Part shown: piece after piece, positions 1 through 8,277 of the stretch
Layout of the letters: each line of letters begins with the position of its first letter
Position numbering within the stretch: the stretch's first letter is position 1
Assembly: GCA_900315055.1 (NCBI GenBank)
Contig: OMXP01000026.1
Span: 1-36,009 of the forward strand
Source: an uncultured Lachnospiraceae bacterium
Lineage (GTDB): Bacteria; Bacillota; Clostridia; Lachnospirales; Lachnospiraceae
Length of the DNA: 36,009 nucleotides
Direction of reading: 5' to 3'
Made by a program: the position numbers and the translations under genes
Notes under the pieces: model-generated
Databases searched by the model: none
Seen by the model: the letters and a program-made list of their open reading frames with translations, nothing else
What the model was told of the DNA's origin: nothing

Positions 1-98
1 ACCAGTCCCTGCATTAACTATTGAAACCGCCGTATACCGAACGGTACGTACGTTGCGGTGTGAGAGGACGGGGGTTAGTCACCCCCTCCTACTCGATT
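1..98 (+). mobile_element. 3' end of a group II intron (domains V and VI)
   Basis: The left edge holds the tail of a group II intron RNA. Domain V folds from 26-59: ACCGC (26-30) pairs with GCGGT (55-59), CGTA (31-34) with TACG (49-52), and TACC/GGTA closes a GAAC loop, leaving the two-base CG bulge (47-48) typical of the catalytic domain. Domain VI follows at about 61-98 as a G-rich/C-rich hairpin ending in CCTACTCGAT, which contains the likely branch-point A. The body of the intron and any reverse transcriptase lie outside the window. The exact 3' splice site is estimated. Confidence 0.8.
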
Positions 99-141
99 GT
101 GACAGTTGCTGATTTTTGCATCGATTTCGGCCTGCGCCGTG

Positions 142-171
142 TTGTACATTTTCCGCCCGGCGTCGTATACT
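142..171 (+). promoter_or_regulatory. candidate promoter of the purine-catabolism operon
   Basis: A TTGTAC -35-like hexamer (142-147) and a TATACT -10 hexamer (166-171) are separated by 18 bases. The predicted start near 178 lies just ahead of the riboswitch aptamer. The -10 matches well and the -35 only half, so the call rests partly on position. Confidence 0.5.
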
Positions 172-194
172 GTTTACAGACAAAAAGCATATCA

Positions 195-262
195 GGAGTG
201 TATAGTCCGGGCAAAATGGGCCCGGCGTTTCTACCGGCCACCGTAAGAGCTGACTACATTCA
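195..262 (+). promoter_or_regulatory. purine riboswitch aptamer, guanine class
   Basis: The three-way junction of the purine riboswitch is complete. P1 pairs GAGTGTA (196-202) with TACATTC (255-261). The TATAGTCC junction follows. P2 pairs CCGGGC (207-212) with GCCCGG (220-225), the conserved CGTTTCTACC segment is 226-235, and P3 pairs 235-238 with 249-252. The base that pairs with the ligand is C254, which in this family specifies guanine, hypoxanthine or xanthine rather than adenine. It precedes guanine deaminase and xanthine dehydrogenase genes, so the ligand is the substrate of the pathway. Confidence 0.92.
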
Positions 263-293
263 TCGAGGAAGATGACTGTCGTCGGCTTTTTTT
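245..293 (+). terminator. riboswitch expression-platform terminator, exclusive with the aptamer
   Basis: AGCTGAC (248-254) pairs with GTCGGCT (281-287), ACA (256-258) with TGT (277-279) and TCATC (260-264) with GATGA (271-275), around a six-base loop and followed by seven T. The 5' arm consists of the P3 3' strand, the ligand-contacting bases 253-254 and the P1 3' strand. Aptamer and terminator therefore cannot form together, which predicts read-through when ligand is bound (an ON switch, as in the known pbuE adenine riboswitch). Confidence 0.85.
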
Positions 294-327
294 GCAACAT
301 GGCCCATGATCAAAGAGGAATCTTACA

Positions 328-1623
328 TTGAAGGATCAGACAAAGGAAGGACAGAAAAACTTCGTCCTTCGGGGAAATATCATCTACAGCAAAACACCGC
401 AGGAGCTCTCCGTCACGGAGCACGGCTTCCTTGTCTGCAGCGGAGGAAAAGTAAAGGGAGTCTATGAGACCCTTCCGAAGGAGTACCGGACACTGCCTCT
501 GACCGACTACGGGGATGCGATGATCATTCCGGGACTTACGGATCTGCACCTTCATGCGCCGCAGTACAGCTACCGGGGAACCGGCATGGACTTAACGCTC
601 CTTGACTGGCTGAACACCTATACGTTTCCGGAGGAGGAGCGCTATCAGGACGAGGCCTATGCAAGGCTGCAATATGCCCGCTTTGCGGAGGACCTCAAAA
701 TGTCTCCCACCTGCCGGGCTGCGATCTTTGCGACGATCCACCCGCAGGCCAGCATCATCCTCATGGATCTTCTGGAAAAGACGGGACTTGTGACCTTTGT
801 CGGCAAGGTCTCGATGGACCGGAACGGATCCAAAACCTATACGGAGCATTCCGCTCCGGAGGCTGCGGCATCGCTCCTGTCCTTTCTCTCCCTGGTCCGG
901 AGCCGGAACTATCAGCGCACGTTCCCGATCCTGACGCCCCGCTTTACGCCTGCCTGCTCGGACGATCTTCTGATGTCCATCGGGCAGGTGCAGAAGCAGA
1001 CGGGGATCCCGGTGCAGAGCCACCTCTCCGAGAATCCGGAGGAGATCGCCTGGGTCAGGGAGCTGTGCCCGAATGCTTCCTGCTACGGGGATACCTATCA
1101 GAGGGCAGGGCTTTTTGGCGGCACGTGCAGAACCATCATGGCCCACGGGGTCTGGTGCCCTGACAATGAGATCGAGATGATTCTCGAGAACGGTGTCTAT
1201 CTTGCCCACTGCCCGCAGTCGAACACGAACATCGCCTCGGGCATCGCGCCGATTCGGAAGTACCTGGATCTTGGGATGCACGTGGGTCTTGGATCAGACG
1301 TTGCAGGGGGTGCGAGCCTTTCGCTGTTCCGGGCAATCACCGATGCCATCGGGGTCTCGAAGCTCTACTGGCGCCTCATCGATCATGATGAGCGTCCGCT
1401 GACCTTTGCGGAGGGGTTCTATCTTGCGACCCGGGGCGGCGGATCGTTCTTCGGGGACGTCGGCGCCTTCGAGGAGGGCTTTGCCTTTGATGCGCTGGTC
1501 CTGTCCGAAAAGAGCGGTCTGTACCGGCAGGAGCCGCTCATCAATCGCCTGGAGCAGTTCGTATACCTGCCGGAACAGCAGCAGATTCTCGCAAAATACG
1601 TCGCCGCAAGGCGTATCTTCTGA
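328..1623 (+). CDS. guaD: guanine deaminase (amidohydrolase family)
   Basis: This enzyme hydrolyses guanine to xanthine and ammonia in the cytoplasm, supplying substrate to the dehydrogenase encoded next. The 431-residue protein has the amidohydrolase metal motif HLH (His74, His76), His232 in QSHLSEN, His273 and Asp324 in LGSDVAGG. The stretches HAPQYSYRGTGMDLTLLDW and PRFTPACS are typical of guanine deaminases rather than of SsnA-type chlorohydrolases. The start is TTG at 328, supported by AGAGGA at 314-319; no in-frame ATG sits near a ribosome site. It is the first gene behind a guanine-class riboswitch, which agrees with the assignment. Stop and the next ribosome site are adjacent, so it is operonic with xdhA. 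Confidence 0.88.
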   Translation: MKDQTKEGQKNFVLRGNIIYSKTPQELSVTEHGFLVCSGGKVKGVYETLPKEYRTLPLTDYGDAMIIPGLTDLHLHAPQYSYRGTGMDLTLLDWLNTYTFPEEERYQDEAYARLQYARFAEDLKMSPTCRAAIFATIHPQASIILMDLLEKTGLVTFVGKVSMDRNGSKTYTEHSAPEAAASLLSFLSLVRSRNYQRTFPILTPRFTPACSDDLLMSIGQVQKQTGIPVQSHLSENPEEIAWVRELCPNASCYGDTYQRAGLFGGTCRTIMAHGVWCPDNEIEMILENGVYLAHCPQSNTNIASGIAPIRKYLDLGMHVGLGSDVAGGASLSLFRAITDAIGVSKLYWRLIDHDERPLTFAEGFYLATRGGGSFFGDVGAFEEGFAFDALVLSEKSGLYRQEPLINRLEQFVYLPEQQQILAKYVAARRIF

Positions 1624-1637
1624 AGGAGGGTATTGTC

Positions 1638-3962
1638 ATGAGTGTGATCGGGGAAAGCGTTCCCAGAGTCGACGCCTACGACAAGGCGGCGGGCCGCACG
1701 AAGTATGTCGATGACCTGTGCGATCCGCATGCCCTTGTTGCCAAGGTCCTGCATGCAAACGTGGCCCATGCCTACGTCAAGAGCATCGATACCAGCAAGG
1801 CAAAGGCGCTGCCCGGCGTTGTCGGGGTCTACACCTGCTTTGATGTGCCAGAGCAGCCCTTCCCGACAGCAGGACATCCCTGGTCCACCGAGGTGGAGCA
1901 CCAGGATGTGTGTGACCGGCATCTTTTGACACGCCATGTGCGCTACTACGGGGATGATGTTGCCGCGGTGGTTGCCGAGGACGAGGTCACGGCAAAGCGC
2001 GCGTTAAAGCTGATTCAGGTGGAGTACGACGTCCTGCCGTTTGTTCTCGACGTGCAGGAGGCGATGAAGGACGGGGCACCGCTCTTACATAAGAAGTATC
2101 CCCACAACATCCTCGCCCACACGACCAACTATCACGGGGACGTGGAGAGTGCGATCAAGGAGCCGGGCCTCATCAGGGTCGAGGGCTGGTATGATACGCC
2201 GACGGTGCAGCACTGTCACATCGAGAACGCCTCCTGTTTTGCCTACATGGAGAACGGAAGGATCACGGTCTGTGCCTCGACCCAGATCCCGCACATCGTG
2301 CGCCGCATTGTCGCACAGGCCCTCGGAATCGACTGGGGCATGGTGCGGATCATCAAGCCCTACATCGGAGGAGGCTTCGGGGACAAGCAGGACGCGCTCT
2401 ATGAGCCGCTCTGCGCCTGGCTTTCCATGCAGGTGGGCGGAAGGTGCGTAAGACTTGCCTGCACCCGCGAGGAGACCTTCGAGAACTGCCGTGTTCGCCA
2501 CGCGATCCGCTATCACCTGATCTCCTGGGTGAAACCGGACGGGACGCTGGTGGCTCGGAAGGCCGAGTGCTTCTCGAACCAGGGCGCGTACACATCCCAC
2601 GGCCACGGCGTCAATGCGAAGGGCATGAACTCCATCCCGCAGCTCTATCCCTGCCCGAACGTTGCCTGCGATTCCTATACGGTCTACACGAACCGGCAGC
2701 CGGGCGGCGCGATGCGGGGCTACGGCATGCCGCAGGTGATCTTTGCGCTGGAGTCCCACACGGAGGACATCGCAAGGAAACTGGGACTCGACTCCCTCGC
2801 CTACCGCAGGAAGACCCTGATGCCGGTGGGCTTTGTCGACGGTTTTTCAAAGAACGAGCTCTATTCGGATACGTTCAACGAGGTCCTGACCGTCGGCGAA
2901 AAGGCGATGGACTACGAGAACAAACACCGGCTCTATGAGAACCAGACCGGGCGCTACCGGAAGGGTGTCGGCTGTGCGGTGTTCTGGTACAACACCGCCG
3001 TCTGGCCGATCGCACTGGAGACCTCGGGTTGCCGCATGGTGCTGAACCAGGACGGCTCGCCCCAGGTCCAGGTCGGTGAGACGGAGATCGGGCAGGGCGC
3101 GGATACGGCGATCGCGCAGATGACGGCGGACGCCGTGGGCGTTCCGCTCTCGAAGGTCCACGTGATCTCCTGCCAGGACACCGATGTCACGCCGTATGGC
3201 ACCGGCGCCTATGCAAGCCGTCAGACCTATGTCGTCGGCATGGCGATCCGGGGCTGCGCCGAGGAGTTCAAGAGAAAGATCCTGGAGAGCGCCTTCGAGT
3301 ACACGAGGATGCAGCCGTATCTCATGGATATCCGGGACGGCAACATCGTCCGCACGACCGACAACAGGGTTCTCATGAGTCTTGGCGAATTTGCACTGAC
3401 CCGTCTGTACGACCGGGAACACAACGAGCATCTGACCGCCGAGAAGTCGACGCAGATCAAGACGAACGCCTACAGTTTCGGCTGCTGCTTTGCACAGGTC
3501 GAGGTTGACACGAAGCTCTGCCGCGTGAAGGTCGAAAAGATCGTCAACGTTCACGATGCCGGAAAGATCATCAACCCGGCCCTTGCAAGGGCACAGGTAC
3601 AGGGAGGCATGAGCATGGGCATCGGGTATGCGCTCTCGGAGTGCATGCTCTATGACCAGAAGACCGGGCGGCTCCTCAACGGGAACCTTCTCGACTACAA
3701 GCTCTCGACGGTGATGGATCACCCGCACCTAGAGGTGCATTTCGTGGAGAATCCGGAGCCGACAAGCGCCTTCGGGACAAAGTCGCTCGGTGAGCCGCCG
3801 GTGATCCCGGTGGCACCGGCGATCCGCAACGCGATTCTGAACGCAACGGGTGTTGCCCTGAACGCCCTGCCGATGCGCCCGCACCAGCTCTATCCGGCTT
3901 TCAAGGATGCGGGCCTTATCGAAGAGCTGCCGGACGAGAACAAGGAGGCGCAGCATGTATGA
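1638..3962 (+). CDS. xdhA: xanthine dehydrogenase, molybdenum-binding subunit
   Basis: This is the large catalytic subunit of a three-subunit molybdenum hydroxylase that oxidises xanthine or hypoxanthine towards urate. The 774 residues match the usual size (about 750). Visible family motifs are GGFGDKQD, GGAMRGYGMPQ, a Gln-rich active-site loop (GETEIGQGADT) and, near the C-terminus, GTKSLGEPP, whose Glu719 corresponds to the base-catalyst Glu of xanthine oxidoreductases. ATG 1638 has AAGGAGGG directly upstream. Its 3' end overlaps xdhB by eight bases. The nearby YedF and cysteine-desulfurase-like genes suggest a selenium-dependent form, but substrate and selenium use are inferred from context. 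Confidence 0.92.
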   Translation: MSVIGESVPRVDAYDKAAGRTKYVDDLCDPHALVAKVLHANVAHAYVKSIDTSKAKALPGVVGVYTCFDVPEQPFPTAGHPWSTEVEHQDVCDRHLLTRHVRYYGDDVAAVVAEDEVTAKRALKLIQVEYDVLPFVLDVQEAMKDGAPLLHKKYPHNILAHTTNYHGDVESAIKEPGLIRVEGWYDTPTVQHCHIENASCFAYMENGRITVCASTQIPHIVRRIVAQALGIDWGMVRIIKPYIGGGFGDKQDALYEPLCAWLSMQVGGRCVRLACTREETFENCRVRHAIRYHLISWVKPDGTLVARKAECFSNQGAYTSHGHGVNAKGMNSIPQLYPCPNVACDSYTVYTNRQPGGAMRGYGMPQVIFALESHTEDIARKLGLDSLAYRRKTLMPVGFVDGFSKNELYSDTFNEVLTVGEKAMDYENKHRLYENQTGRYRKGVGCAVFWYNTAVWPIALETSGCRMVLNQDGSPQVQVGETEIGQGADTAIAQMTADAVGVPLSKVHVISCQDTDVTPYGTGAYASRQTYVVGMAIRGCAEEFKRKILESAFEYTRMQPYLMDIRDGNIVRTTDNRVLMSLGEFALTRLYDREHNEHLTAEKSTQIKTNAYSFGCCFAQVEVDTKLCRVKVEKIVNVHDAGKIINPALARAQVQGGMSMGIGYALSECMLYDQKTGRLLNGNLLDYKLSTVMDHPHLEVHFVENPEPTSAFGTKSLGEPPVIPVAPAIRNAILNATGVALNALPMRPHQLYPAFKDAGLIEELPDENKEAQHV

Positions 3963-4929
3963 CATTGAGCACCTGTATGAAGCAAAGACCGTGGAGGAGG
4001 CGGTATCTCTCCGCCTTGCCTACCCTGATGCGGTGATTCTTGCCGGCGGATCCGACGTTCTCATCAAGATCCGGAGCGGGAAGCTTGCGGGGTGCGACGT
4101 AATCTCGATCTACGGGATCGATGCTCTTCGGGGCATCCATATGGAAGAGGACGGCACCATTGTCATCGGATCCCTGACGTCGTTCTCGCATATCACACAG
4201 GATCCGATCATTGAGAAGAACCTCAGGGTCCTCGGGGAAGCCGTCGACAAGGTCGGCGGGCCGCAGATTAGGGCAATCGGAACGATCGGCGGCAACACCT
4301 GCAACGGCGTGACGAGCGCGGACTCGGCATCGACGCTCCTTTCCTATGATGCGGTCGTGGAGCTCACCGGGCCTGAAGGGAAGCGGCTCCTTCCTCTTGC
4401 CGACTTTTACCTGGGACCCGGAAAGACGGACGTGCGGGAGGGCGAGATCCAGACAAGTCTCCGAATCCCGAAGGAGTCCTATGAGGGACATGAGGGGTAC
4501 TACATCAAGTTCGGGATGCGGAGTGCGATGGAGATCGCAACGATCGGCTGCTCCGTCAACGTCGCGTTAAATGACGAGAAGACGGCACTCACCGACCTTC
4601 GCATCGCCTACGGCGTTGCAGGTCCGGTCCCGATGCGGGCAAAGAAGACGGAAGAGGCCTTCCGGACCGCAGAGCTTACCTGTGATACGGTAAAGGCGAT
4701 CGGGGAGTCGGTTCTGTCCGACGTGCACCCGAGAGACAGCTGGCGTGCGCCGAAGAACCTGAGGGAGCACCTGTGCCGGCAGATGGCAGAGGATGCCCTC
4801 GTGATGGCGGTCAAGCGCTCCGGAGGAGTGATTTCCGGGATGCCGGAGAGCGACGTGCCGGCAAAGGATTTCCTCGACATCACGATGTTTCCGGAGGCGG
4901 GGCTTGACCCGAAGGAGGTGGCAAGATGA
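3955..4929 (+). CDS. xdhB: xanthine dehydrogenase, FAD-binding subunit
   Basis: This subunit carries FAD and passes electrons from the iron-sulfur subunit to the final acceptor. The 324-residue protein shows the two FAD-binding segments of the CO dehydrogenase flavoprotein family: AGGSDVLIKIRSG near residue 30 and IGTIGGNTCNGVTSADSAS near residue 110. I chose ATG 3955, which follows AAGGAGGCGC and begins MYDIEHLYEA. A longer frame from 3907 would add 16 Arg/Ser-rich residues that do not resemble the family. It overlaps xdhA by eight bases and xdhC by four, consistent with translational coupling. Confidence 0.92.
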   Translation: MYDIEHLYEAKTVEEAVSLRLAYPDAVILAGGSDVLIKIRSGKLAGCDVISIYGIDALRGIHMEEDGTIVIGSLTSFSHITQDPIIEKNLRVLGEAVDKVGGPQIRAIGTIGGNTCNGVTSADSASTLLSYDAVVELTGPEGKRLLPLADFYLGPGKTDVREGEIQTSLRIPKESYEGHEGYYIKFGMRSAMEIATIGCSVNVALNDEKTALTDLRIAYGVAGPVPMRAKKTEEAFRTAELTCDTVKAIGESVLSDVHPRDSWRAPKNLREHLCRQMAEDALVMAVKRSGGVISGMPESDVPAKDFLDITMFPEAGLDPKEVAR

Positions 4930-5471
4930 GTGATCGTCAGTACAGACTCGTCACCTGCACGATCAACGGCAGGGAGCGGACAGCCATGGTGGACGTGAGA
5001 GCTTCCCTTGCGGACATGCTCCGGGGAGAGTATTCCCTGACGAGCGTCAAGATCGGGTGCGAGGTCGGAGAGTGCGGCGCCTGTGCCGTGATGATCGACG
5101 GGGAGTGCTTCAACTCCTGCATCTATCTTGCGATCTGGGCCGACGGAAAGCACATCACAACGGTCGAGGGACTGACCAAACCGGACGGCAGCCTCTCGGA
5201 TCTGCAGCAGGCCTTTGTCGATGAGACTGCGATCCAGTGCGGGTTCTGCACACCGGGGTTTCTCATCGAGGCGGAGTCGATCCTTGAGAAGGGACGGATC
5301 TACACCGACCAGGAGCTTCGAAAGCTCCTGTCGGGGCACCTTTGCCGCTGCACGGGGTATGACAACATCCTCCGCGCGGTCAGGAAGGTCATGTACACGA
5401 GAAACGGCCTGCCGGTGCCGGAAGAGACAAAAGAGCAGCCGGTAGTGATCCAGCCGGAGGACATCCAATGA
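4926..5471 (+). CDS. xdhC: xanthine dehydrogenase, 2Fe-2S subunit
   Basis: This small electron-transfer subunit holds two [2Fe-2S] clusters that link the molybdenum centre to FAD. In 181 residues, the N-terminal plant-ferredoxin-type site is Cys45, Cys50, Cys53 and Cys65. The C-terminal helical-domain site is Cys105, Cys108, Cys140 and Cys142 (CGFCTPGF and CRCTGY). All eight ligands are present. It starts at an ATGA overlap with xdhB, and its own stop overlaps the next gene by four bases. The symbol follows the E. coli XdhABC naming and should not be confused with the XdhC maturation factor encoded next. Confidence 0.93.
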   Translation: MSDRQYRLVTCTINGRERTAMVDVRASLADMLRGEYSLTSVKIGCEVGECGACAVMIDGECFNSCIYLAIWADGKHITTVEGLTKPDGSLSDLQQAFVDETAIQCGFCTPGFLIEAESILEKGRIYTDQELRKLLSGHLCRCTGYDNILRAVRKVMYTRNGLPVPEETKEQPVVIQPEDIQ

Positions 5472-6493
5472 TCTCGAAAGAGTATCTTACCCGTGCACTG
5501 AATCCGGAACCGGGACACCGCGGGGAGTCGTTCACGGTCCTTGAGGGAGAGCATGCCGGGGAGAAGGGGATTGCCGCGGACGGCGCCCTTTCCTGGGACT
5601 CTGAGCCTCATGGGTTTCTGGAGCAGCATGCCGGTCTTCTTACCGATGCGGACTTTACGGGGATCCGGGAGGTGGATGGGACGTCCGTGTTCTGCGAAGC
5701 TTTGGGCGGTGCGAAGCACCTCGTCATCTGCGGCGCGGGGCATGTGGCCCTGGCGCTTTGCCGCATGGCAAAGATGGTGGGGCTTTGTGTCACGATCATC
5801 GAGGACAGGCCCTCCTTTGCGGAAGAGGCAAAGACAGCAGGCGCCGATGCGGTGATCTGCGCGGACTTTACCAAGGGACTCGAACAGGCCCCGGGAGGGC
5901 TCGATACCTACTTTGTCATCATGACACGGGCCCATCAGTGGGATATCGACTGCATGAAGATCATCTCGAAAAAGCCCTTTGCCTATGTCGGCATGATGGG
6001 CTCGGGGCGAAGGATTGCCGTGGTGAAGGAGCGGCTTCTTGCAGCGGGCGTTCCGGAGAACGTGGTTTCTTCCCTTCATGCTCCGATCGGCCTTCCGATC
6101 AGGGCGGAGACGCCGGAGGAGATCGCAGTCTCGGTCCTGGCCGAGATCATCTCCATCAAGAACGAAAAGAGCCGGAATGATGCCTTCCCGGAGGAGATCC
6201 GACAGGCACTGCAAAAAAGCGGAAGGAAGATTCTCTGCACCATCGTCAAGAAGAACGGCGCGGCTCCCCGCTCTGCGGGAAGCAAGATGCTGGTCTTTTC
6301 GGACGGCACCTTTGCGGGAACGATCGGCGGGGGACTTGCGGAGGCAAGAATCCTTGAAAAGGCAAAGGAGATCCTTGCAGGGAAAGAGTCTGAGCCGGCT
6401 CTGGTGAATCTTACGCTCACCGATTCCGAGGCGGACCGGGACGGGATGATCTGCGGGGGAGAGATGTCCGTATTCCTGGAGGAGGTCCTGTGA
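5468..6493 (+). CDS. XdhC/CoxI-family molybdenum hydroxylase maturation protein, domains in swapped order
   Basis: XdhC/CoxI proteins bind the molybdenum cofactor and help insert it, in sulfurated or otherwise activated form, into molybdenum hydroxylases. Here (341 residues) a Rossmann-type domain comes first, with the nucleotide-binding motif ICGAGHVALAL around residues 87-97. The XdhC_CoxI domain comes last, with KNGAAPRSAGSKML (262-275), TIGGGLAEARI (285-295) and DGMICGG (325-331). In the classical family the order is the reverse. ATG 5468 overlaps xdhC in ATGA. Position inside the xdh operon supports a role in maturing this enzyme. Confidence 0.85.
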   Translation: MISKEYLTRALNPEPGHRGESFTVLEGEHAGEKGIAADGALSWDSEPHGFLEQHAGLLTDADFTGIREVDGTSVFCEALGGAKHLVICGAGHVALALCRMAKMVGLCVTIIEDRPSFAEEAKTAGADAVICADFTKGLEQAPGGLDTYFVIMTRAHQWDIDCMKIISKKPFAYVGMMGSGRRIAVVKERLLAAGVPENVVSSLHAPIGLPIRAETPEEIAVSVLAEIISIKNEKSRNDAFPEEIRQALQKSGRKILCTIVKKNGAAPRSAGSKMLVFSDGTFAGTIGGGLAEARILEKAKEILAGKESEPALVNLTLTDSEADRDGMICGGEMSVFLEEVL

Positions 6494-7635
6494 TCTACTT
6501 CGACAATGCGGCGACGAGCTTCCCGAAGCCAAAGGAGGTGGAAGAGGCGTTGGTCTCTGCCATCCGGACGATTGGCAATGCATCGAGGGGCGCCCATGCG
6601 GGAGCCCTCACCTCGGACCGGGTGATCTTTCACACGAGGCAGCAGCTTCGTGACCTGTTCCACGCGGAGAGTCCTTCGGACATCGCGTTTAGCCAGAACG
6701 ATACGCAGGCGCTGAACACCGCGCTCTTCGGGCTTCTCTCCCCGGGAGACCATGTGATCACGACTGCCTGCGAGCACAACTCGGTGCTTCGGCCCCTCTA
6801 CCGCCTTGAAAAGGCAGGAGTGGAACTTACGATTCTTCCTGCAGACCCGGATGGAACGGTAGATCCCGAATTGTTTGAATATGCGGTACAATGGAACACG
6901 AAGCTCATTGTGATGACGCATGCGTCAAACCTTACGGGAAACGTGATGCCGCTTACTGCTGCGGCAGAGTGTGCGGGGAAACACCATCTGCTCCTTGTAC
7001 TCGATGCGGCGCAGACCGCAGGCCTTCTGCCGATTGATGTCAGGGCACAGGGAATTGACGTCCTGACCTTTTCCGGCCACAAGGGACTTCTGGGGCCCCA
7101 GGGAACCGGGGGACTCGTCGTCCGGGAGGGCGTGGAGATCCGTCCCCTCATGACCGGCGGGACCGGCGTGCAGAGCTTCTCAAAGGAACAGCCACAGCAG
7201 ATGCCGACAAGGCTCGAGGCCGGGACGCAGAACGGCCACGGAATCGCGGGGCTCTCCGGGGGACTTACCTACCTTTCAAAAGTCGGGACCGATGCGGTCT
7301 ATGAGAAGGCTCTTGGGCTCTCGAGATACTTCTATGAGGGCGTGGTCCGGATCCCGAACGTCAAAGTATACGGATCATTCCCGGAGGGGGACTGGACAGG
7401 ACGCCGGGTGCCGACGATTGCGCTGAACATCGGGGACATGAATTCCTCCGATGTCGCGGATCTTCTCTGGACAGAGAGGCACATCGCGGTGAGGGCCGGA
7501 GCGCACTGCGCGCCGCTCATGCATGAGGCCCTCGGCACCGCAAAGAGCGGCGCCGTGCGGTTTTCCTTTTCCCACTACAATACGAAAGAAGAGGTCGATA
7601 CGGCGATCGAGGAGATTCAAAGCATCGCCTGCTGA
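6490..7635 (+). CDS. class V aminotransferase, cysteine-desulfurase-like (selenium-Mo-hydroxylase cluster type)
   Basis: This PLP enzyme resembles NifS/SufS cysteine desulfurases and most closely the EF2568-type protein that accompanies selenium-dependent molybdenum hydroxylases. Lys198 in FSGHKGLLGPQG should bind PLP, His95 sits in ACEHNSV, and Cys340 in RAGAHCAPLMH matches the sulfur- or selenium-carrying cysteine. Its likely role is to mobilise sulfur or selenium for the hydroxylase's molybdenum centre. This is inferred from family and context. The start is GTG 6490 in a GTGA overlap with the previous stop, behind GGAGGAGG. Length, 381 residues, is normal. Confidence 0.87.
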   Translation: MIYFDNAATSFPKPKEVEEALVSAIRTIGNASRGAHAGALTSDRVIFHTRQQLRDLFHAESPSDIAFSQNDTQALNTALFGLLSPGDHVITTACEHNSVLRPLYRLEKAGVELTILPADPDGTVDPELFEYAVQWNTKLIVMTHASNLTGNVMPLTAAAECAGKHHLLLVLDAAQTAGLLPIDVRAQGIDVLTFSGHKGLLGPQGTGGLVVREGVEIRPLMTGGTGVQSFSKEQPQQMPTRLEAGTQNGHGIAGLSGGLTYLSKVGTDAVYEKALGLSRYFYEGVVRIPNVKVYGSFPEGDWTGRRVPTIALNIGDMNSSDVADLLWTERHIAVRAGAHCAPLMHEALGTAKSGAVRFSFSHYNTKEEVDTAIEEIQSIAC

Positions 7636-7653
7636 TGAAAGGAGAATATCAAA

Positions 7654-8277
7654 ATGGTAACGATTGACTGCATGGGAGAGCAGTGCCCGATTCCGGTGGT
7701 GAAGACAAGGAAGGCGATTCTTGGTCTTCCTTCCGCCGATACGGTGGAGACAATTGTCGACAACGAGATCGCGGTCCAGAACCTCACCAAGATGGCAAAT
7801 GAGATGGGGTACAAGGTCTCCTCGAAGAAGGTTGCGGAAGGGAAGTTTGCGGTCACGATGGAGGTCTCGGAGGAGACCTTAAAGAAGACGAAGGAATCCG
7901 CAGAGCCCTCGGAAGACGCCTGTGCACCGGATCAGCGGGCAAAGAGCACGGTGATTCAGGTGGCATCCGATACCGTCGGCATCGGCGAGGAGGAGCTCGG
8001 GCACATCCTGATGAAGTCGTTCATCTATTCCCTGACGCAGCTCGATACTCTTCCAACGACGATGCTCTTCTACAACGGCGGCGCAAAGCTTACCTGCGAG
8101 GGATCACCGGTACTCGATGACCTGAAGAGCCTCGAGGCACAGGGCGTCGAGATCCTGACCTGCGGAACCTGCCTCGACTTCCAGCATCTGAAGGAGAAGC
8201 TTGCGGTCGGCTCCGTCACCAACATGTATGAGATCGCGCGGAGAATGACTCAGGCAGACCGCCTCGTCCGTCCGTGA
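7654..8277 (+). CDS. yedF: YedF, sulfurtransferase-like selenium metabolism protein
   Basis: YedF is a marker of selenium-dependent molybdenum hydroxylase systems and probably hands on sulfur or selenium. The N-terminal TusA-like domain (1-70) keeps the CPxP motif with Cys11. A charged linker follows (about 71-97). The C-terminal DsrE-like domain has a CGTC motif (Cys170, Cys173). Both domains are full length in 207 residues. ATG 7654 follows AAAGGAG. It is the last gene of the xdh block; the selenophosphate synthetase gene selD that often travels with it is absent from the window. Confidence 0.92.
   Translation: MVTIDCMGEQCPIPVVKTRKAILGLPSADTVETIVDNEIAVQNLTKMANEMGYKVSSKKVAEGKFAVTMEVSEETLKKTKESAEPSEDACAPDQRAKSTVIQVASDTVGIGEEELGHILMKSFIYSLTQLDTLPTTMLFYNGGAKLTCEGSPVLDDLKSLEAQGVEILTCGTCLDFQHLKEKLAVGSVTNMYEIARRMTQADRLVRP

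Noticed and set aside
21..275. Short plus-strand frame across the left edge
   Set aside because: It runs through the group II intron domains and the riboswitch, which explain the sequence better.
3907..3954. Upstream extension of xdhB by 16 residues
   Set aside because: It overlaps the end of xdhA, is Arg/Ser-rich unlike the family, and the ATG at 3955 has a better ribosome site.
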